Under the pieces are notes generated by a model. The model was not told the origin of the DNA, did no database searches, and saw nothing but the letters and a program-made list of their open reading frames with translations. Of a DNA stretch of 64,000 nucleotides, positions 43,318-51,662 are shown in pieces; positions within the stretch are counted from its first letter, which is position 1, and the number at the start of each line of letters is the position of its first letter. The position numbers and the translations under genes are program-made. The DNA is from Flavobacterium sp. (lineage in GTDB: Bacteria; Bacteroidota; Bacteroidia; Flavobacteriales; Flavobacteriaceae): the NCBI RefSeq assembly GCF_027531905.1, contig NZ_JAPZSU010000002.1, positions 1 through 64,000 of the forward strand, read 5' to 3'.

Positions 43318-45099
43318 TGAATGACTAAACTGCAAATTACTTAAATTTTTATAAATTCCATTTTCTATGGCAATTAATTCTTGATGGGTTCCTTTTTCGG
43401 TAATTTGTCCTTGGTCTAAAACCAAAATTTGATCCGCACTACGAATCGTTGATAAACGGTGCGCAATAATGATGCTTGTTCTTCCTTCCATTAAAATTTC
43501 TAGAGCTTCTTGAACTAATTTTTCACTTTCGCTATCTAAAGAGGAAGTGGCTTCATCCAAAATCAAAATACTTGGGTTTTTGAGTAAGGCTCTTGCAATC
43601 GCAATACGCTGTCTTTGACCTCCAGAAAGTTTAATTCCTCTTTCTCCGACCACAGTTTCAAATTTTTCTGGGAAACCTTGAATGAATTGTAATGCGTTGG
43701 CTTGTTTAGCGGCCAACATAATTTCATCGTCGGTAGCATTGGGTTTACCGTAAGCAATATTTTCTTTGATGGTTCCTCCAAACAGAATTACATCTTGAGG
43801 AACAATGCTCATATTGCCTCGCAAGGCTTCTAAATCATAATCCAACATATTTTTGTCATCTATAGTAATGCTACCGCCTGTGGTATCATAGAAGCGCAAT
43901 AACAAAGAGGCAATAGTTGATTTTCCTGCGCCACTCGGACCAACAATAGCAATTTTTTGACCTGATAAAGCGGTAAAACTTACTTCTTTTAAAACTTGAA
44001 TTTCTTTACGAGAAGGGTAGGTGAAGGCAACATTTTTAAATGAGACATCTCCTTTTATTTTTGGAAAATTTTGATTTTCGGTGCTATTGATTTCTTCCGG
44101 AATTTCTTCTAATAATTCAAAGACACGTTCTGTAGCTCCAATGGCTTTTTGCATTTGTGCATACAATTCGGCTATGCCACCAGAGGAAGCGCCAACATAA
44201 CTCGAATAAAGAATAAAAGTAAACAGTTCACCCACCGTGATTTCGCCCGCAATGCTTAATTGTACGCCATACCAAACTACTGCTACTATTGTTCCGAACA
44301 AACAAACAATAATAAAAGAAGCAAAATAGCCGCGTAATTGTCCACCTTTTATAGCCACTTTTACGACTTCTTTAATTTTTGTAGTGTAGCGTTCAATTTC
44401 ATACCATTCGTTGGCAAAGGCTTTTACTATGCTAATACCTTGCATCGTTTCTTCAACCACTACTTGGCTTTCGGCTACTTGATCTTGAACTTTTTTAGAA
44501 TACTTACGAATAAATCTACCAAAGAATACTGCTGCAACACCAACTAGCGGAACAACTGAAACCATCATTATAGTCAGCTTAATGTTGATACTGGCCAACA
44601 TTACAAAACTTCCTATAATCAGAATGAATTGTCGTAAAAATTCAGCTATAGTGGTAGTTAAGGTATCTTGAATTTGACTAATGTCGTTACTGATTCGGCT
44701 ATTCAATTCGCCCACACGTTTTTGAGAGAAAAAAGACATTGGTAGTTTGACCAAATTAGTGTAAAGAGCTAATCTAACATTGGCCAAAGTGTTTTCGGTA
44801 AAATTCACAAACAGTGAGAGTCTGAAAAAGGAAAAAATAGATTGTAAAACCAGAACCAATGCTAAACCTAATGCAATTTGATTAGCCAATGCACTATCTT
44901 TTTTATTAACGCAATCTACCAGCATTCCCATGAACTTTGGGAAGGCGAGAGCAGTGACACTTGTTAGTAGTAAGAATAGTAATCCGAGGTAAAATTTCCA
45001 AGTATTATTGCCTGCATATTTAAAAATTATTTTGGCTTTATTTATTGACGAGGCTGTGATTTTGGCTTTCGGTAAATCGTTTTCTTTAAATCTTCCCAT
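43315..45099 (-). CDS. ABC transporter, fused permease and ATPase (MsbA/LmrA type)
   Basis: 594 residues from ATG 45099 (MGRFKENDLPKAKI). An in-frame ATG at 45147 lies on the -33 element of the promoter and is excluded. The N-terminal six-helix ABC exporter domain (about 25-310; KFYLGLLFLLLTSVTALAFP, FFSQKRVGELNSRISND, VVEETMQGISIVKAFANE) is followed by an ATPase domain with GPSGAGKST, VPQDVILFGGTIKENI, LSGGQRQRIAIARAL, ILILDEATSSLDSESE and IIIAHRLSTI. It works as a homodimer. Lipid A or other lipid export is typical of MsbA-like members; the substrate cannot be read from the sequence. Confidence 0.92.
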   Translation of the reverse strand: MGRFKENDLPKAKITASSINKAKIIFKYAGNNTWKFYLGLLFLLLTSVTALAFPKFMGMLVDCVNKKDSALANQIALGLALVLVLQSIFSFFRLSLFVNFTENTLANVRLALYTNLVKLPMSFFSQKRVGELNSRISNDISQIQDTLTTTIAEFLRQFILIIGSFVMLASINIKLTIMMVSVVPLVGVAAVFFGRFIRKYSKKVQDQVAESQVVVEETMQGISIVKAFANEWYEIERYTTKIKEVVKVAIKGGQLRGYFASFIIVCLFGTIVAVVWYGVQLSIAGEITVGELFTFILYSSYVGASSGGIAELYAQMQKAIGATERVFELLEEIPEEINSTENQNFPKIKGDVSFKNVAFTYPSRKEIQVLKEVSFTALSGQKIAIVGPSGAGKSTIASLLLRFYDTTGGSITIDDKNMLDYDLEALRGNMSIVPQDVILFGGTIKENIAYGKPNATDDEIMLAAKQANALQFIQGFPEKFETVVGERGIKLSGGQRQRIAIARALLKNPSILILDEATSSLDSESEKLVQEALEILMEGRTSIIIAHRLSTIRSADQILVLDQGQITEKGTHQELIAIENGIYKNLSNLQFSHS

Positions 45100-45117
45100 T
45101 GTTTTTAATTTATGTTT

Positions 45118-45147
45118 CAAATGTACCATTATGAAAATGGAATTCAA
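45118..45147 (-). promoter_or_regulatory. Promoter of the MsbA-like exporter gene
   Basis: On the minus strand TTG, 19-bp spacer, TACATTTG, a full consensus match, ending 19 bp before the ATG at 45099. This determines the start codon. Confidence 0.75.
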
Positions 45148-45242
45148 AAAAATAATGAACTTAGTGTTTGAAACTAAAATGCTGTACGTGAGGTTTTAAT
45201 GGAATTAGGTTTGATTTTTTTAATTTTTTTCAAAAAAAAGCC

Positions 45243-45272
45243 TTGCAAATACGAATTCTAGGTGTATATTTG
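45243..45272 (+). promoter_or_regulatory. Promoter of tRNA-Val
   Basis: TTG, 19-bp spacer, TATATTTG; the tRNA begins 12 bp after the box. Confidence 0.8.
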
Positions 45273-45283
45273 CACACGCAATC

Positions 45284-45358
45284 GGGCGATTAGCTCAGCT
45301 GGTTCAGAGCACCTCGTTTACACCGAGGGGGTCGGGGGTTCGAACCCCTCATCGCCCA
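45284..45358 (+). tRNA. tRNA-Val (anticodon TAC)
   Basis: Complete cloverleaf: acceptor GGGCGAT with ATCGCCC plus discriminator A; D-arm GCTC...GAGC; anticodon arm CCTCG-TTTACAC-CGAGG (TAC at the anticodon); variable loop; T-arm CGGGG-GTTCGAA-CCCCT. CCA is not encoded in full. A terminator follows. Confidence 0.96.
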
Positions 45359-45363
45359 CCGAT

Positions 45364-45400
45364 AAACTCCTTAAGCAATTAAGGAGTTTTTTTTTTTTTT
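45364..45400 (+). terminator. Terminator of tRNA-Val
   Basis: AAACTCCTTAA pairs with TTAAGGAGTTT around a short GCAA-like loop, followed by a long T-run. Confidence 0.88.
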
Positions 45401-45704
45401 CTTCTATTTTGCATTTTTAGGATCAAGACGTAATTCAGGGATCAAGACGTAATCTCTTCGAAGAATCCTTTTGAGCTCAATTTTGATTCTCGATATTCTT
45501 TAGGTATCGAATTAATCTCTTATAAATACAGATGCAGTGTTTAATCCTCTTTTTTATAAGAAGTGAGTTCAAAGCAGTCTACAATTATCTCAGGTAATAA
45601 CAACTTAAGATATTGATAAAAGAAGTTTGTATTAGGGTATATATTGTAAATATAAATATCTAGATTTTAATATTTCACCATAGCAATTGTTATTAAATTA
45701 AAAT
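45401..45704. other. Non-coding stretch with a tandem 15-mer
   Basis: No gene is seen. GGATCAAGACGTAAT occurs twice, at 45420-45434 and 45439-45453 (19-bp period). The rest is A+T-rich and unremarkable. Confidence 0.45.
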
Positions 45705-45744
45705 AAAAAAAAGCGATTTGAACTACTTCAAATCACTTTTTTTT
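45705..45744 (-). terminator. Terminator after the outer-membrane protein gene
   Basis: AAAAAAGCGATTTGAA pairs with TTCAAATCACTTTTTT (one mismatch or wobble). On the minus strand it ends in T-rich sequence, 20 bp after the stop at 45764. Confidence 0.75.
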
Positions 45745-45763
45745 GTTGATTAGTGTTGTAAGA

Positions 45764-46615
45764 TTAGATTCTAAAATTTCCTCCTATAGCAATAATTCTT
45801 TGAAAAAAGAAAAAGTCTTGTGAGGCTTTATCTTCTGAACTTACGGTTGTTCTAATATCATTCATATTAATATAACCTCCTTTTAATTCTCCTTGAACAT
45901 AGAAATATTTAAAGAAAGTAATGTTTAAACCCGCTTTTACTGAAGTTCCAAAACCTGAAACATGAAAATCATCATGGCGTTCCTTTCCTAGTAATTTGGT
46001 ATTAGTTTTTGGATATAATAACCCAAAACCAATTCCTTCTGTTAAGTTAACTTGAATTTTATCGGTATTTCCAATTTTGAATAACTTAGAAATGTCATCA
46101 TGACGAGAAACTTCAGTATTGATATAATTTAAACCATCCGTGTGTTCGTAAGTTAAAAATTTTTCGTCAGTAAAGTTAACGGGAGTGTTATTGTAAGTAC
46201 CATTAAACACTGACCCAGCATCTGTTGCTGGAAGATTAATAGTTCCTGTTACATTAGCCGTTTGATCTTGTGTCATGACATATTTCATGTGATCTACACC
46301 AATAGCCACACTATAATGATCGGAGAAAAAATACCCTAAACGCAAATTTGTTTGTGGAATCGTCATTCTACCAGGATTAACGTAATCTATATGCCAGCCT
46401 TTGGGCTTATCCTGAGCTTTCATGTCCGCTATGGTAAAATGATAATCTTTACCCGTAAAGGTAACATCAGATTTGGTATAAGATTCTCTGTTTCCTCCCC
46501 ATGAAATAAAGAATTTACCTTTATTGTGTGCCGTGTAGCGAGTATTGTTATTTTCTTGTGCTATTGTAATTGTAGTCGTTAAAAAAGCAATTACTATATA
46601 AATTGAGTTTTTCAA
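45764..46615 (-). CDS. Putative outer-membrane beta-barrel protein
   Basis: 283 residues with a signal peptide (MKNSIYIVIAFLTTTITIAQ). The mature part has many amphipathic strands (GKFFISWGGNRESY, TNLRLGYFFSDHYSVAIGVD, FFKYFYVQGELKGGYINM) and ends IIAIGGNFRI, a barrel-like C-terminus with no T9SS domain. It starts 10 bp after the stop of kdsA, so both are probably on one transcript, linking it to envelope or LPS biogenesis. No specific family was recognised; an LPS-modifying or structural role is possible but unproven. Confidence 0.72.
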   Translation of the reverse strand: MKNSIYIVIAFLTTTITIAQENNNTRYTAHNKGKFFISWGGNRESYTKSDVTFTGKDYHFTIADMKAQDKPKGWHIDYVNPGRMTIPQTNLRLGYFFSDHYSVAIGVDHMKYVMTQDQTANVTGTINLPATDAGSVFNGTYNNTPVNFTDEKFLTYEHTDGLNYINTEVSRHDDISKLFKIGNTDKIQVNLTEGIGFGLLYPKTNTKLLGKERHDDFHVSGFGTSVKAGLNITFFKYFYVQGELKGGYINMNDIRTTVSSEDKASQDFFFFQRIIAIGGNFRI

Positions 46616-46625
46616 GATATAAAAA

Positions 46626-47444
46626 TTAAAAATGATTGATGGTTTGTCTAATAGCTACTAATTTGGTCATTAAAGCTTCAAAATAATCTAAATGTAACAT
46701 GTTTGCACCATCACTTTTTGCATTCGCTGGATCAAAATGAGTTTCGATAAAGATGCCGTCTACACCAACTGCTATTCCAGCTTTGGCTACAGTTTCAATC
46801 ATATCAGGTCTTCCGCCAGTTACACCCGCTGTTTGGTTGGGCTGTTGTAAAGAGTGTGTTACATCTAAAACAGTAGTAGCATATTGCTGCATCGTTGGAA
46901 TTCCTCTATAATCTACAATCATGTCTTGGTAACCAAACATGGTGCCACGATCGGTAACCATTACATTTTCGTTTTGGCAATCCAAAACTTTTTGAACCGC
47001 ATGCTTCATGCTTTCTGGGCTCATGAATTGTCCTTTTTTTAAGTTTACCACTTTACCAGTATTGGCAGCAGCAACCACCAAATCAGTTTGTCTTACCAAA
47101 AAAGCAGGAATTTGTAGTACATCTACGTAAGCAGCAGCCATAGCCGCGTCTTCATTAGTATGAATGTCCGTCACTGTTGGAACACCAAAAGTTTCTGATA
47201 CTTTACGAAGGATTTTTAAGGCTTTTTCATCTCCAATTCCAGAAAAACTATCAATTCTAGAACGATTGGCTTTTTTGAAGGAACCTTTAAAAACGTAGGG
47301 AATTTGTAATTTGTCTGTGATACTAACTAATCGATCAGCAATACGCAAGGCCATTTCTTCGCCTTCAATGGCGCAAGGACCTGCTAGAACGAAAAAATTA
47401 CCACTATCGGTATGCTTAATTTGCGGGATATGATGTATGTTCAT
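46626..47444 (-). CDS. kdsA: 3-deoxy-8-phosphooctulonate synthase
   Basis: Makes Kdo-8-phosphate from arabinose-5-phosphate and PEP for the LPS inner core. 272 residues from ATG 47444 (MNIHHIPQIK); a longer frame uses a TTG that overlaps the -7 box and is rejected. Motifs: FFVLAGPCAIEGEEMALRIA, FKGSFKKANRSR (PEP site), VPTVTDIHTNEDA, LQIPAFLVRQTDLV, KKGQFMSP, TDRGTMFGYQDMIVD, FIETHFDPANAKSDGANM. The residue after the first FVLAGPC region and Asn in KKANRS fit the class; metal dependence cannot be decided safely. Promoter directly upstream; operon with the barrel-protein gene. Confidence 0.95.
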   Translation of the reverse strand: MNIHHIPQIKHTDSGNFFVLAGPCAIEGEEMALRIADRLVSITDKLQIPYVFKGSFKKANRSRIDSFSGIGDEKALKILRKVSETFGVPTVTDIHTNEDAAMAAAYVDVLQIPAFLVRQTDLVVAAANTGKVVNLKKGQFMSPESMKHAVQKVLDCQNENVMVTDRGTMFGYQDMIVDYRGIPTMQQYATTVLDVTHSLQQPNQTAGVTGGRPDMIETVAKAGIAVGVDGIFIETHFDPANAKSDGANMLHLDYFEALMTKLVAIRQTINHF

Positions 47445-47462
47445 TTTTTTAAATTTTGTGTG

Positions 47463-47470
47463 CAAAGGTA
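47463..47470 (-). promoter_or_regulatory. -7 box of kdsA
   Basis: TACCTTTG on the minus strand, 19 bp before the ATG at 47444. No clear TTG at -33. Confidence 0.5.
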
Positions 47471-47564
47471 ATTAGCTTTTACGATTTTTGATTATAAATA
47501 GCGTGTAAAATAATGTATGTAGAGTTATTATTAAGAAAGTCTTAAGTTTTGAATCAAATTCAGC

Positions 47565-48017
47565 TTAATTTTTCTTCAATGTTAGTCCCATTGGAACCAT
47601 CAAATACCCTCTCTCGTAGATGTTTAAATATAACAAGATTGGTTTTTTTTGGCCTTCCCATTTTATTTCATAAACATCTAGAAATCCAGCGCCCATTTCG
47701 GTGTTTTTCGAAGGAAAAGGACAACAACTTTCCAGTTTCGAAAAAGTGATCGCTTCCCCATTTGGTCCTGCTAAAGCCTTCAAAAAGCGCTGCTGATTAA
47801 TTGCATCGTCTTTTGTGCCTCGATAAAAGATATTAATTGGGTAATCTTTATCATAGCCATACTTTTTGTCTTTGCTGTAAGTGGTAATCACAAATGTGTT
47901 GTTTTTAGAAAGTTGGGGTACAGGTGCATTGTTGTCAACATTTTGAAGCGTCGATTTTGTACTAATACATGAAGTAAATAGTAAAACACAGGTCACTAAT
48001 AAACTGATTTTTTTCAT
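47565..48017 (-). CDS. Lipoprotein of unknown function
   Basis: 150 residues. Lipoprotein signal MKKISLLVTCVLLFTSC (Cys17). The mature part has a compact, probably alpha/beta domain with KKYGYDKDYPINIFYRGT, INQQRFLKALAGPNGE, SCCPFPSKNTEMGAGFLDVY and LYLNIYERGYLMVPMGL. A Cys pair (SCCPF) and a possible recurring charged pattern are visible, but no enzymatic motif is recognised. It lies beside kdsA in the same direction with about 100 bp between. Any link to LPS synthesis rests on position alone. Confidence 0.78.
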   Translation of the reverse strand: MKKISLLVTCVLLFTSCISTKSTLQNVDNNAPVPQLSKNNTFVITTYSKDKKYGYDKDYPINIFYRGTKDDAINQQRFLKALAGPNGEAITFSKLESCCPFPSKNTEMGAGFLDVYEIKWEGQKKPILLYLNIYERGYLMVPMGLTLKKN

Positions 48018-48172
48018 AGGAGTGAAATTTATTTTTTATTTTACAATAATAGTACCAACTTTAAATTAAGATTTCCAGCAAATATAAAACTTTTGAGAAG
48101 TTTATTTCTAGTATAATTAATCATGTTTTTTTGCTTTGTGACACAACGCACACAAAAGAGGAAAAAGGATAG

Positions 48173-48180
48173 TATATTTG
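48173..48180 (+). promoter_or_regulatory. -7 box of the YeeE/YedE pair
   Basis: TATATTTG, 21 bp before the ATG at 48202. No good -33 TTG at the expected distance. Confidence 0.45.
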
Positions 48181-48201
48181 CAAAAAAAATAAATGTAATT
48201 T

Positions 48202-48762
48202 ATGGATTTTATTTCTCAAACTTGGGCTTGGTATGTTTCTGGTTTTATCATCGGATGTATTATGCTTCTTTTGGTTTATTTTGGAAAAACATTCGGTATG
48301 TCTTCTAATCTTCGATCCTTATGTACCTTGGCTGGTGCAGGAAAAAAAGTAGCTTTTTTTAATTTTGATTGGAAAGCTTCTCGCTGGAATTTAGTAGTGG
48401 TACTTGGTGCAATGTTAGGTGGTTTTGTGGCGGTACTTTATATGAGCGCTCCAACCAACGTAGCAATCAATCCCCAAACGGTCGAGCAATTGGCAACATT
48501 AGGAATCGATGCTCCTGATGGGAAATTAGTGCCCGATGCCCTTTTTAGTAGTGCGGTTTTTCAATCTCCAAAAGGAATAGCGCTATTGCTTTTAGGTGGT
48601 TTTTTAATTGGTTTTGGCTCTCGTTATGCAGGCGGTTGTACCTCAGGACATGCTATTACAGGCTTGAGTAATTTGCAACTACCTTCGCTAAAAGCAGTAA
48701 TTGGATTTTTTATTGGAGGATTAATTATGGCACACTTGCTGTTGCCTTTACTTTTAAAATAA
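48202..48762 (+). CDS. YeeE/YedE family protein, first half (membrane sulfur-compound transporter)
   Basis: 186 residues with about four to five membrane helices (WYVSGFIIGCIMLLLVYFG, LVVVLGAMLGGFVAVLYM, ALLLLGGFLIGFGSRYAGG, VIGFFIGGLIMAHLLLPLL). The family motif GFGSRYAGGCTSGHAITGLS contains the Cys thought to pass thiosulfate or related sulfur through the membrane in YeeE. In many bacteria both halves are fused in one protein of about 350 residues; here they are two genes 7 bp apart. No sulfurtransferase or TusA gene is next to them. Substrate is inferred from the family. Confidence 0.88.
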   Translation: MDFISQTWAWYVSGFIIGCIMLLLVYFGKTFGMSSNLRSLCTLAGAGKKVAFFNFDWKASRWNLVVVLGAMLGGFVAVLYMSAPTNVAINPQTVEQLATLGIDAPDGKLVPDALFSSAVFQSPKGIALLLLGGFLIGFGSRYAGGCTSGHAITGLSNLQLPSLKAVIGFFIGGLIMAHLLLPLLLK

Positions 48763-48769
48763 TTAAGTT

Positions 48770-49186
48770 ATGATCAAAGCATTAAAATATCTTCTCGTTG
48801 GATTTTTATTCGGGATTGTTTTAACGAAATCCGAAGCAGTTTCTTGGTATCGTATTTACGAAATGTTTCATTTTCAATCCCTTCACATGTATGGAATAAT
48901 TGGCGTTGCTGTAGCTACTGGATTAATTGGGATGCAAGTGGTGAAACGTTTCCAAATCAAAAACATAAAAGGCGAACTTATGCAGGTAGAAGACAAAGAA
49001 AAAAGTTCTACACGCTATTGGATTGGAGGAATTCTTTTTGGTTTAGGATGGGCTTTGGTAGGCTGTTGTCCTGGCCCCATTTTTATATTATTGGGTGCAG
49101 GATTTTTTCCTGTCGTTATTGTGCTTTTAGGAGCACTTTTGGGAACTTTTGTTTATGGATTGATTATGGATAAACTTCCTCATTAG
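48770..49186 (+). CDS. YeeE/YedE family protein, second half
   Basis: 138 residues with about four helices (KYLLVGFLFGIVLTKSEAVS, MYGIIGVAVATGLIGMQVV, WIGGILFGLGWALVGCCPGP, FFPVVIVLLGALLGTFVYG). The motif GLGWALVGCCPGP carries the Cys equivalent of the second half-site. Together with the preceding gene it should form one pseudo-symmetric transporter. The two are co-transcribed from the -7 box at 48173. Followed by the bidirectional terminator shared with the lysoplasmalogenase gene. Confidence 0.88.
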   Translation: MIKALKYLLVGFLFGIVLTKSEAVSWYRIYEMFHFQSLHMYGIIGVAVATGLIGMQVVKRFQIKNIKGELMQVEDKEKSSTRYWIGGILFGLGWALVGCCPGPIFILLGAGFFPVVIVLLGALLGTFVYGLIMDKLPH

Positions 49187-49232
49187 CAATTAATTCTATT
49201 GGAAATCTAAATGTAATTTTGGTTAAAAGCAG

Positions 49233-49274
49233 AAAAAAAGTAGTCTTTTCTAAATTGAAAGGACTACTTTTTTT
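49233..49274. terminator. Bidirectional terminator between convergent genes
   Basis: AAAAAAAGTAGTC pairs with GACTACTTTTTTT. It overlaps the last codons (Asn-Gln-Lys-Lys) and TAG stop of the lysoplasmalogenase gene, and can end transcription from both sides. Confidence 0.75.
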
Positions 49275-49935
49275 GGTTTAGTCGAAGTACTCCCGATACT
49301 ATAAGGTATTGTGCTAAAATGTACGTACTCATAATCCAAAAGCCAGCTCGTGGTAAGGCTTGATAGAATTTATTGAAGGCCAGAATACTATCCGAAAGTA
49401 CAAAGAAAACAGCTCCTACTATGATGAACTGAGCAGCTGGTTTTTTCCAACTCAAGCTTCTTTTGTAAGCAACAAAAAGCATTGTTGTAATTACAACGGC
49501 ATACACCATAACGGGTATTTGCAAAGGCCCTAATTTCGGAAACAAAAGACTAACCATTCCAAAGAAATAACTCAAAATTATTACAAAACCCAATGCTAAA
49601 GCGCCTTTGTTTATTGGATTTTGATTTTTATCTTGTCGTAAAAAAAGAAAAATATATAACAAATGAGACAATAAAAATGAAACCAATCCTACTATGAAAT
49701 AGATTTCGGCTTGGTCGGCAAATAGCAAAATGATGTCTCCAATCCAAGAAAAAATTAAAGCAATTAGGAGAGGATTTTTTGTTTTAAATTCAGATGAAAC
49801 AATGACGGCTAGTAGCAAAAAAGGCAATAAAAAGGGTTTTAAATACCAACTAATACCTTCCAAACCTACAAAAGGGAGTACTAAATAGATTGCACTAAAA
49901 ACAAGATAGCTTTTTAGAATATTTTGAGGTTTCAT
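49264..49935 (-). CDS. Lysoplasmalogenase (YhhN/TMEM86 family)
   Basis: 223 residues with about eight membrane helices and family motifs: SWYLKPFLLPFLLL, FSWIGDIILLFAD (Asp in the active-site region), VGLVSFLLSHLLYI, PVMVYAVVITTMLFVA, VGAVFFVLSDSILAFNKF and STYILAQYLIVSGVL. The two Asp-containing motifs are conserved in YhhN proteins that cleave the vinyl-ether bond of lysoplasmalogens. Bacterial substrates are not certain, since plasmalogens are absent from many aerobes; a related ether-lipid or unknown role is possible. Monocistronic; the end overlaps a terminator. Confidence 0.88.
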   Translation of the reverse strand: MKPQNILKSYLVFSAIYLVLPFVGLEGISWYLKPFLLPFLLLAVIVSSEFKTKNPLLIALIFSWIGDIILLFADQAEIYFIVGLVSFLLSHLLYIFLFLRQDKNQNPINKGALALGFVIILSYFFGMVSLLFPKLGPLQIPVMVYAVVITTMLFVAYKRSLSWKKPAAQFIIVGAVFFVLSDSILAFNKFYQALPRAGFWIMSTYILAQYLIVSGVLRLNQKK

Positions 49936-50000
49936 AGCAGCAATGATTTTTTATCGCATGCTTTGCGAATGATGAATGTAAGATTAAGGGATAAGTGTAT

Positions 50001-51266
50001 TTATGCGATAGCTAATTTTTCTTTTTCGAAATTAATAGCAACAAAGTAAATACTCATACTAAGCGAAAGCACGAAATAGCCAATAAGAAGGTAAGTACTA
50101 CCAGACCACACATCAGACGAGCCAAACCAATCACCATAAAAACAAAGGACTCCCATCGCATAAATAAAACGAATGCTTTCCCATAGGATACTGATTTTTC
50201 TGGTATCCATTAATTCAGTATAGCTATAAACTGTTACAAAAATAAAAGCGCCGTAAACAAATACATGCGGCAAACCAATTACGCCAATGGAGTTATACAT
50301 ATAGGTAATCAACAATAAAGTAATCAAAGCCTGAAAAATCGACCAGTACATTAGTTTTTTAGAATGTCTTGTGTCATATTTTTCAAAGTTGTACACATCG
50401 CTAATTTTAGTAACGGGATATTTTTCTTCAAAATTTTCGGGACGCCAACCTGTAGGTTTGAACCAAATGGTGAGTTTGTCTTTCCAGTTTTCAGCACGCC
50501 ACGCATCCGAAATCAACAATCCTAAATGCTGAAAATTAATTCTAATGGGGTTCCAAGTTTGTGCTGGTCGGGTAATCCCAAAAACAGGAGGCACTGCATC
50601 CAATTCTTCTTGAAAAGTGCCAAAGAGTTTGTCCCAAAAAATAAAGATTTGGGAATGATTCTTATCGATATATTCTTGATTGATGGCGTGATGCACTCTA
50701 TGGTGAGAAGGTGTAACCAAGATTTTTTCTAGAAAGCCCATTTTTTTGATGTGTTTGGTATGGTACCAAAATTGTAAAAACAAATGAATGGGTAAGGTAA
50801 CTGCAATTACGACTGAGGGAACTCCCAAAACTGCTGCTGGAATCAATAAAAACGTAAAAAGATTGACAAAACTTGAAATGGTTTGGCGCAACGCACAGGC
50901 CAAATTGAATTCCTCACTACTGTGATGAATAGCGTGTTTGTTCCATAAAAAATTAATTTGATGCGCCCATCTGTGGGACCAATACCCATAAAAATCAATA
51001 GCGATAAAAGCAATGATATATGCCCAAACATTGGCTTCTAGGTGAAAAAAGGCTAGGTGTGATTCTAACCATCCATAAGTTAGTATGGAAATACTAATTC
51101 CTAAAACATCCTTAACCGAATTGGTCATTCCAGCACTGACACTAGACACGGTATCCATGTAAGGAGCGGTGTCTTCACCTTTAAAATGGCCGTAAATTTT
51201 TTCGATTGCAATAAGCAGTAAAAAGATAGGCATTACAAATACCAGAATTTTCCCGTATTCTTCCAT
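50001..51266 (-). CDS. Sterol desaturase/fatty acid hydroxylase superfamily protein
   Basis: 421 residues from ATG 51266; a TTG two codons upstream is not favoured. Membrane-bound di-iron hydroxylase with helices flanking the histidine boxes: FYGYWSHRWAHQINFLWNKH, HAIHHSSEEFNLACALRQ and HHRVHHAINQEYIDKNHS. These bind the iron cluster. After the catalytic core, a C-terminal half with several further membrane helices (SIFQALITLLLITYMY, VFVYGAFIFVTVYSYTEL) is longer than usual sterol C-5 desaturases, as in many Bacteroidota members. It probably hydroxylates a lipid, perhaps a sphingolipid, ornithine lipid or carotenoid; the exact substrate is unknown. Confidence 0.88.
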   Translation of the reverse strand: MEEYGKILVFVMPIFLLLIAIEKIYGHFKGEDTAPYMDTVSSVSAGMTNSVKDVLGISISILTYGWLESHLAFFHLEANVWAYIIAFIAIDFYGYWSHRWAHQINFLWNKHAIHHSSEEFNLACALRQTISSFVNLFTFLLIPAAVLGVPSVVIAVTLPIHLFLQFWYHTKHIKKMGFLEKILVTPSHHRVHHAINQEYIDKNHSQIFIFWDKLFGTFQEELDAVPPVFGITRPAQTWNPIRINFQHLGLLISDAWRAENWKDKLTIWFKPTGWRPENFEEKYPVTKISDVYNFEKYDTRHSKKLMYWSIFQALITLLLITYMYNSIGVIGLPHVFVYGAFIFVTVYSYTELMDTRKISILWESIRFIYAMGVLCFYGDWFGSSDVWSGSTYLLIGYFVLSLSMSIYFVAINFEKEKLAIA

Positions 51267-51284
51267 AATCAACTATATTTTTGC

Positions 51285-51292
51285 CAAATATA
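51285..51292 (-). promoter_or_regulatory. -7 box upstream of the hydroxylase gene
   Basis: TATATTTG on the minus strand, 19 bp before the ATG at 51266. No TTG at the usual -33 spacing. Confidence 0.5.
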
Positions 51293-51357
51293 TAAAAAAT
51301 ATAAAGCAGTAGTATCAATTGTGTTGATAATGCTGCTTTTTTATGAAAGTTTTTTTA

Positions 51358-51633
51358 TTACACTATTTCAGCGCTTAACCCCGCTGCCAAAAGTTTGGTA
51401 CATTGTGGTTTTAATTTGTCATAAGGGCCAGTTTTAACGGTACACTTGCCATTATAATGAATGATTAATGAGCATTGTTCCGCTTGTTCAGGGGCGTGTT
51501 CGCATACTCGAATTAAAGTTTCAATGACGTGATCAAAGGTGTTTACATCGTCATTGTATACTATAATTTCATTGTTGAGCCCCAATAATTCCTTTACACT
51601 GACTTTTTCTCTTGCTTTTTCTTTAGTACTCAT
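51358..51633 (-). CDS. clpS: ATP-dependent Clp protease adaptor protein ClpS
   Basis: 91 residues. ClpS recognises N-degron substrates and delivers them to ClpAP (in Bacteroidota, to ClpC-type unfoldases). Typical core: IIVYNDDVNTFDHVIETLIR with the Asn-Asp-Asp-x-Asn-Thr-Phe binding pocket, VCEHAPEQAEQCSLIIHYNG (His region contacting the N-terminus), and AAGLSAEI at the end. It starts 29 bp after the prmA stop in the same direction, so the two are probably co-transcribed. Confidence 0.93.
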   Translation of the reverse strand: MSTKEKAREKVSVKELLGLNNEIIVYNDDVNTFDHVIETLIRVCEHAPEQAEQCSLIIHYNGKCTVKTGPYDKLKPQCTKLLAAGLSAEIV

Positions 51634-51662
51634 AATAGATATGTTTTGATACTATAAATGGT

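Noticed and set aside
45401..45704. Attachment site or integrated element beside tRNA-Val
   Set aside because: No second copy of the tRNA 3' end and no integrase gene are seen; the tandem 15-mer alone is not enough.
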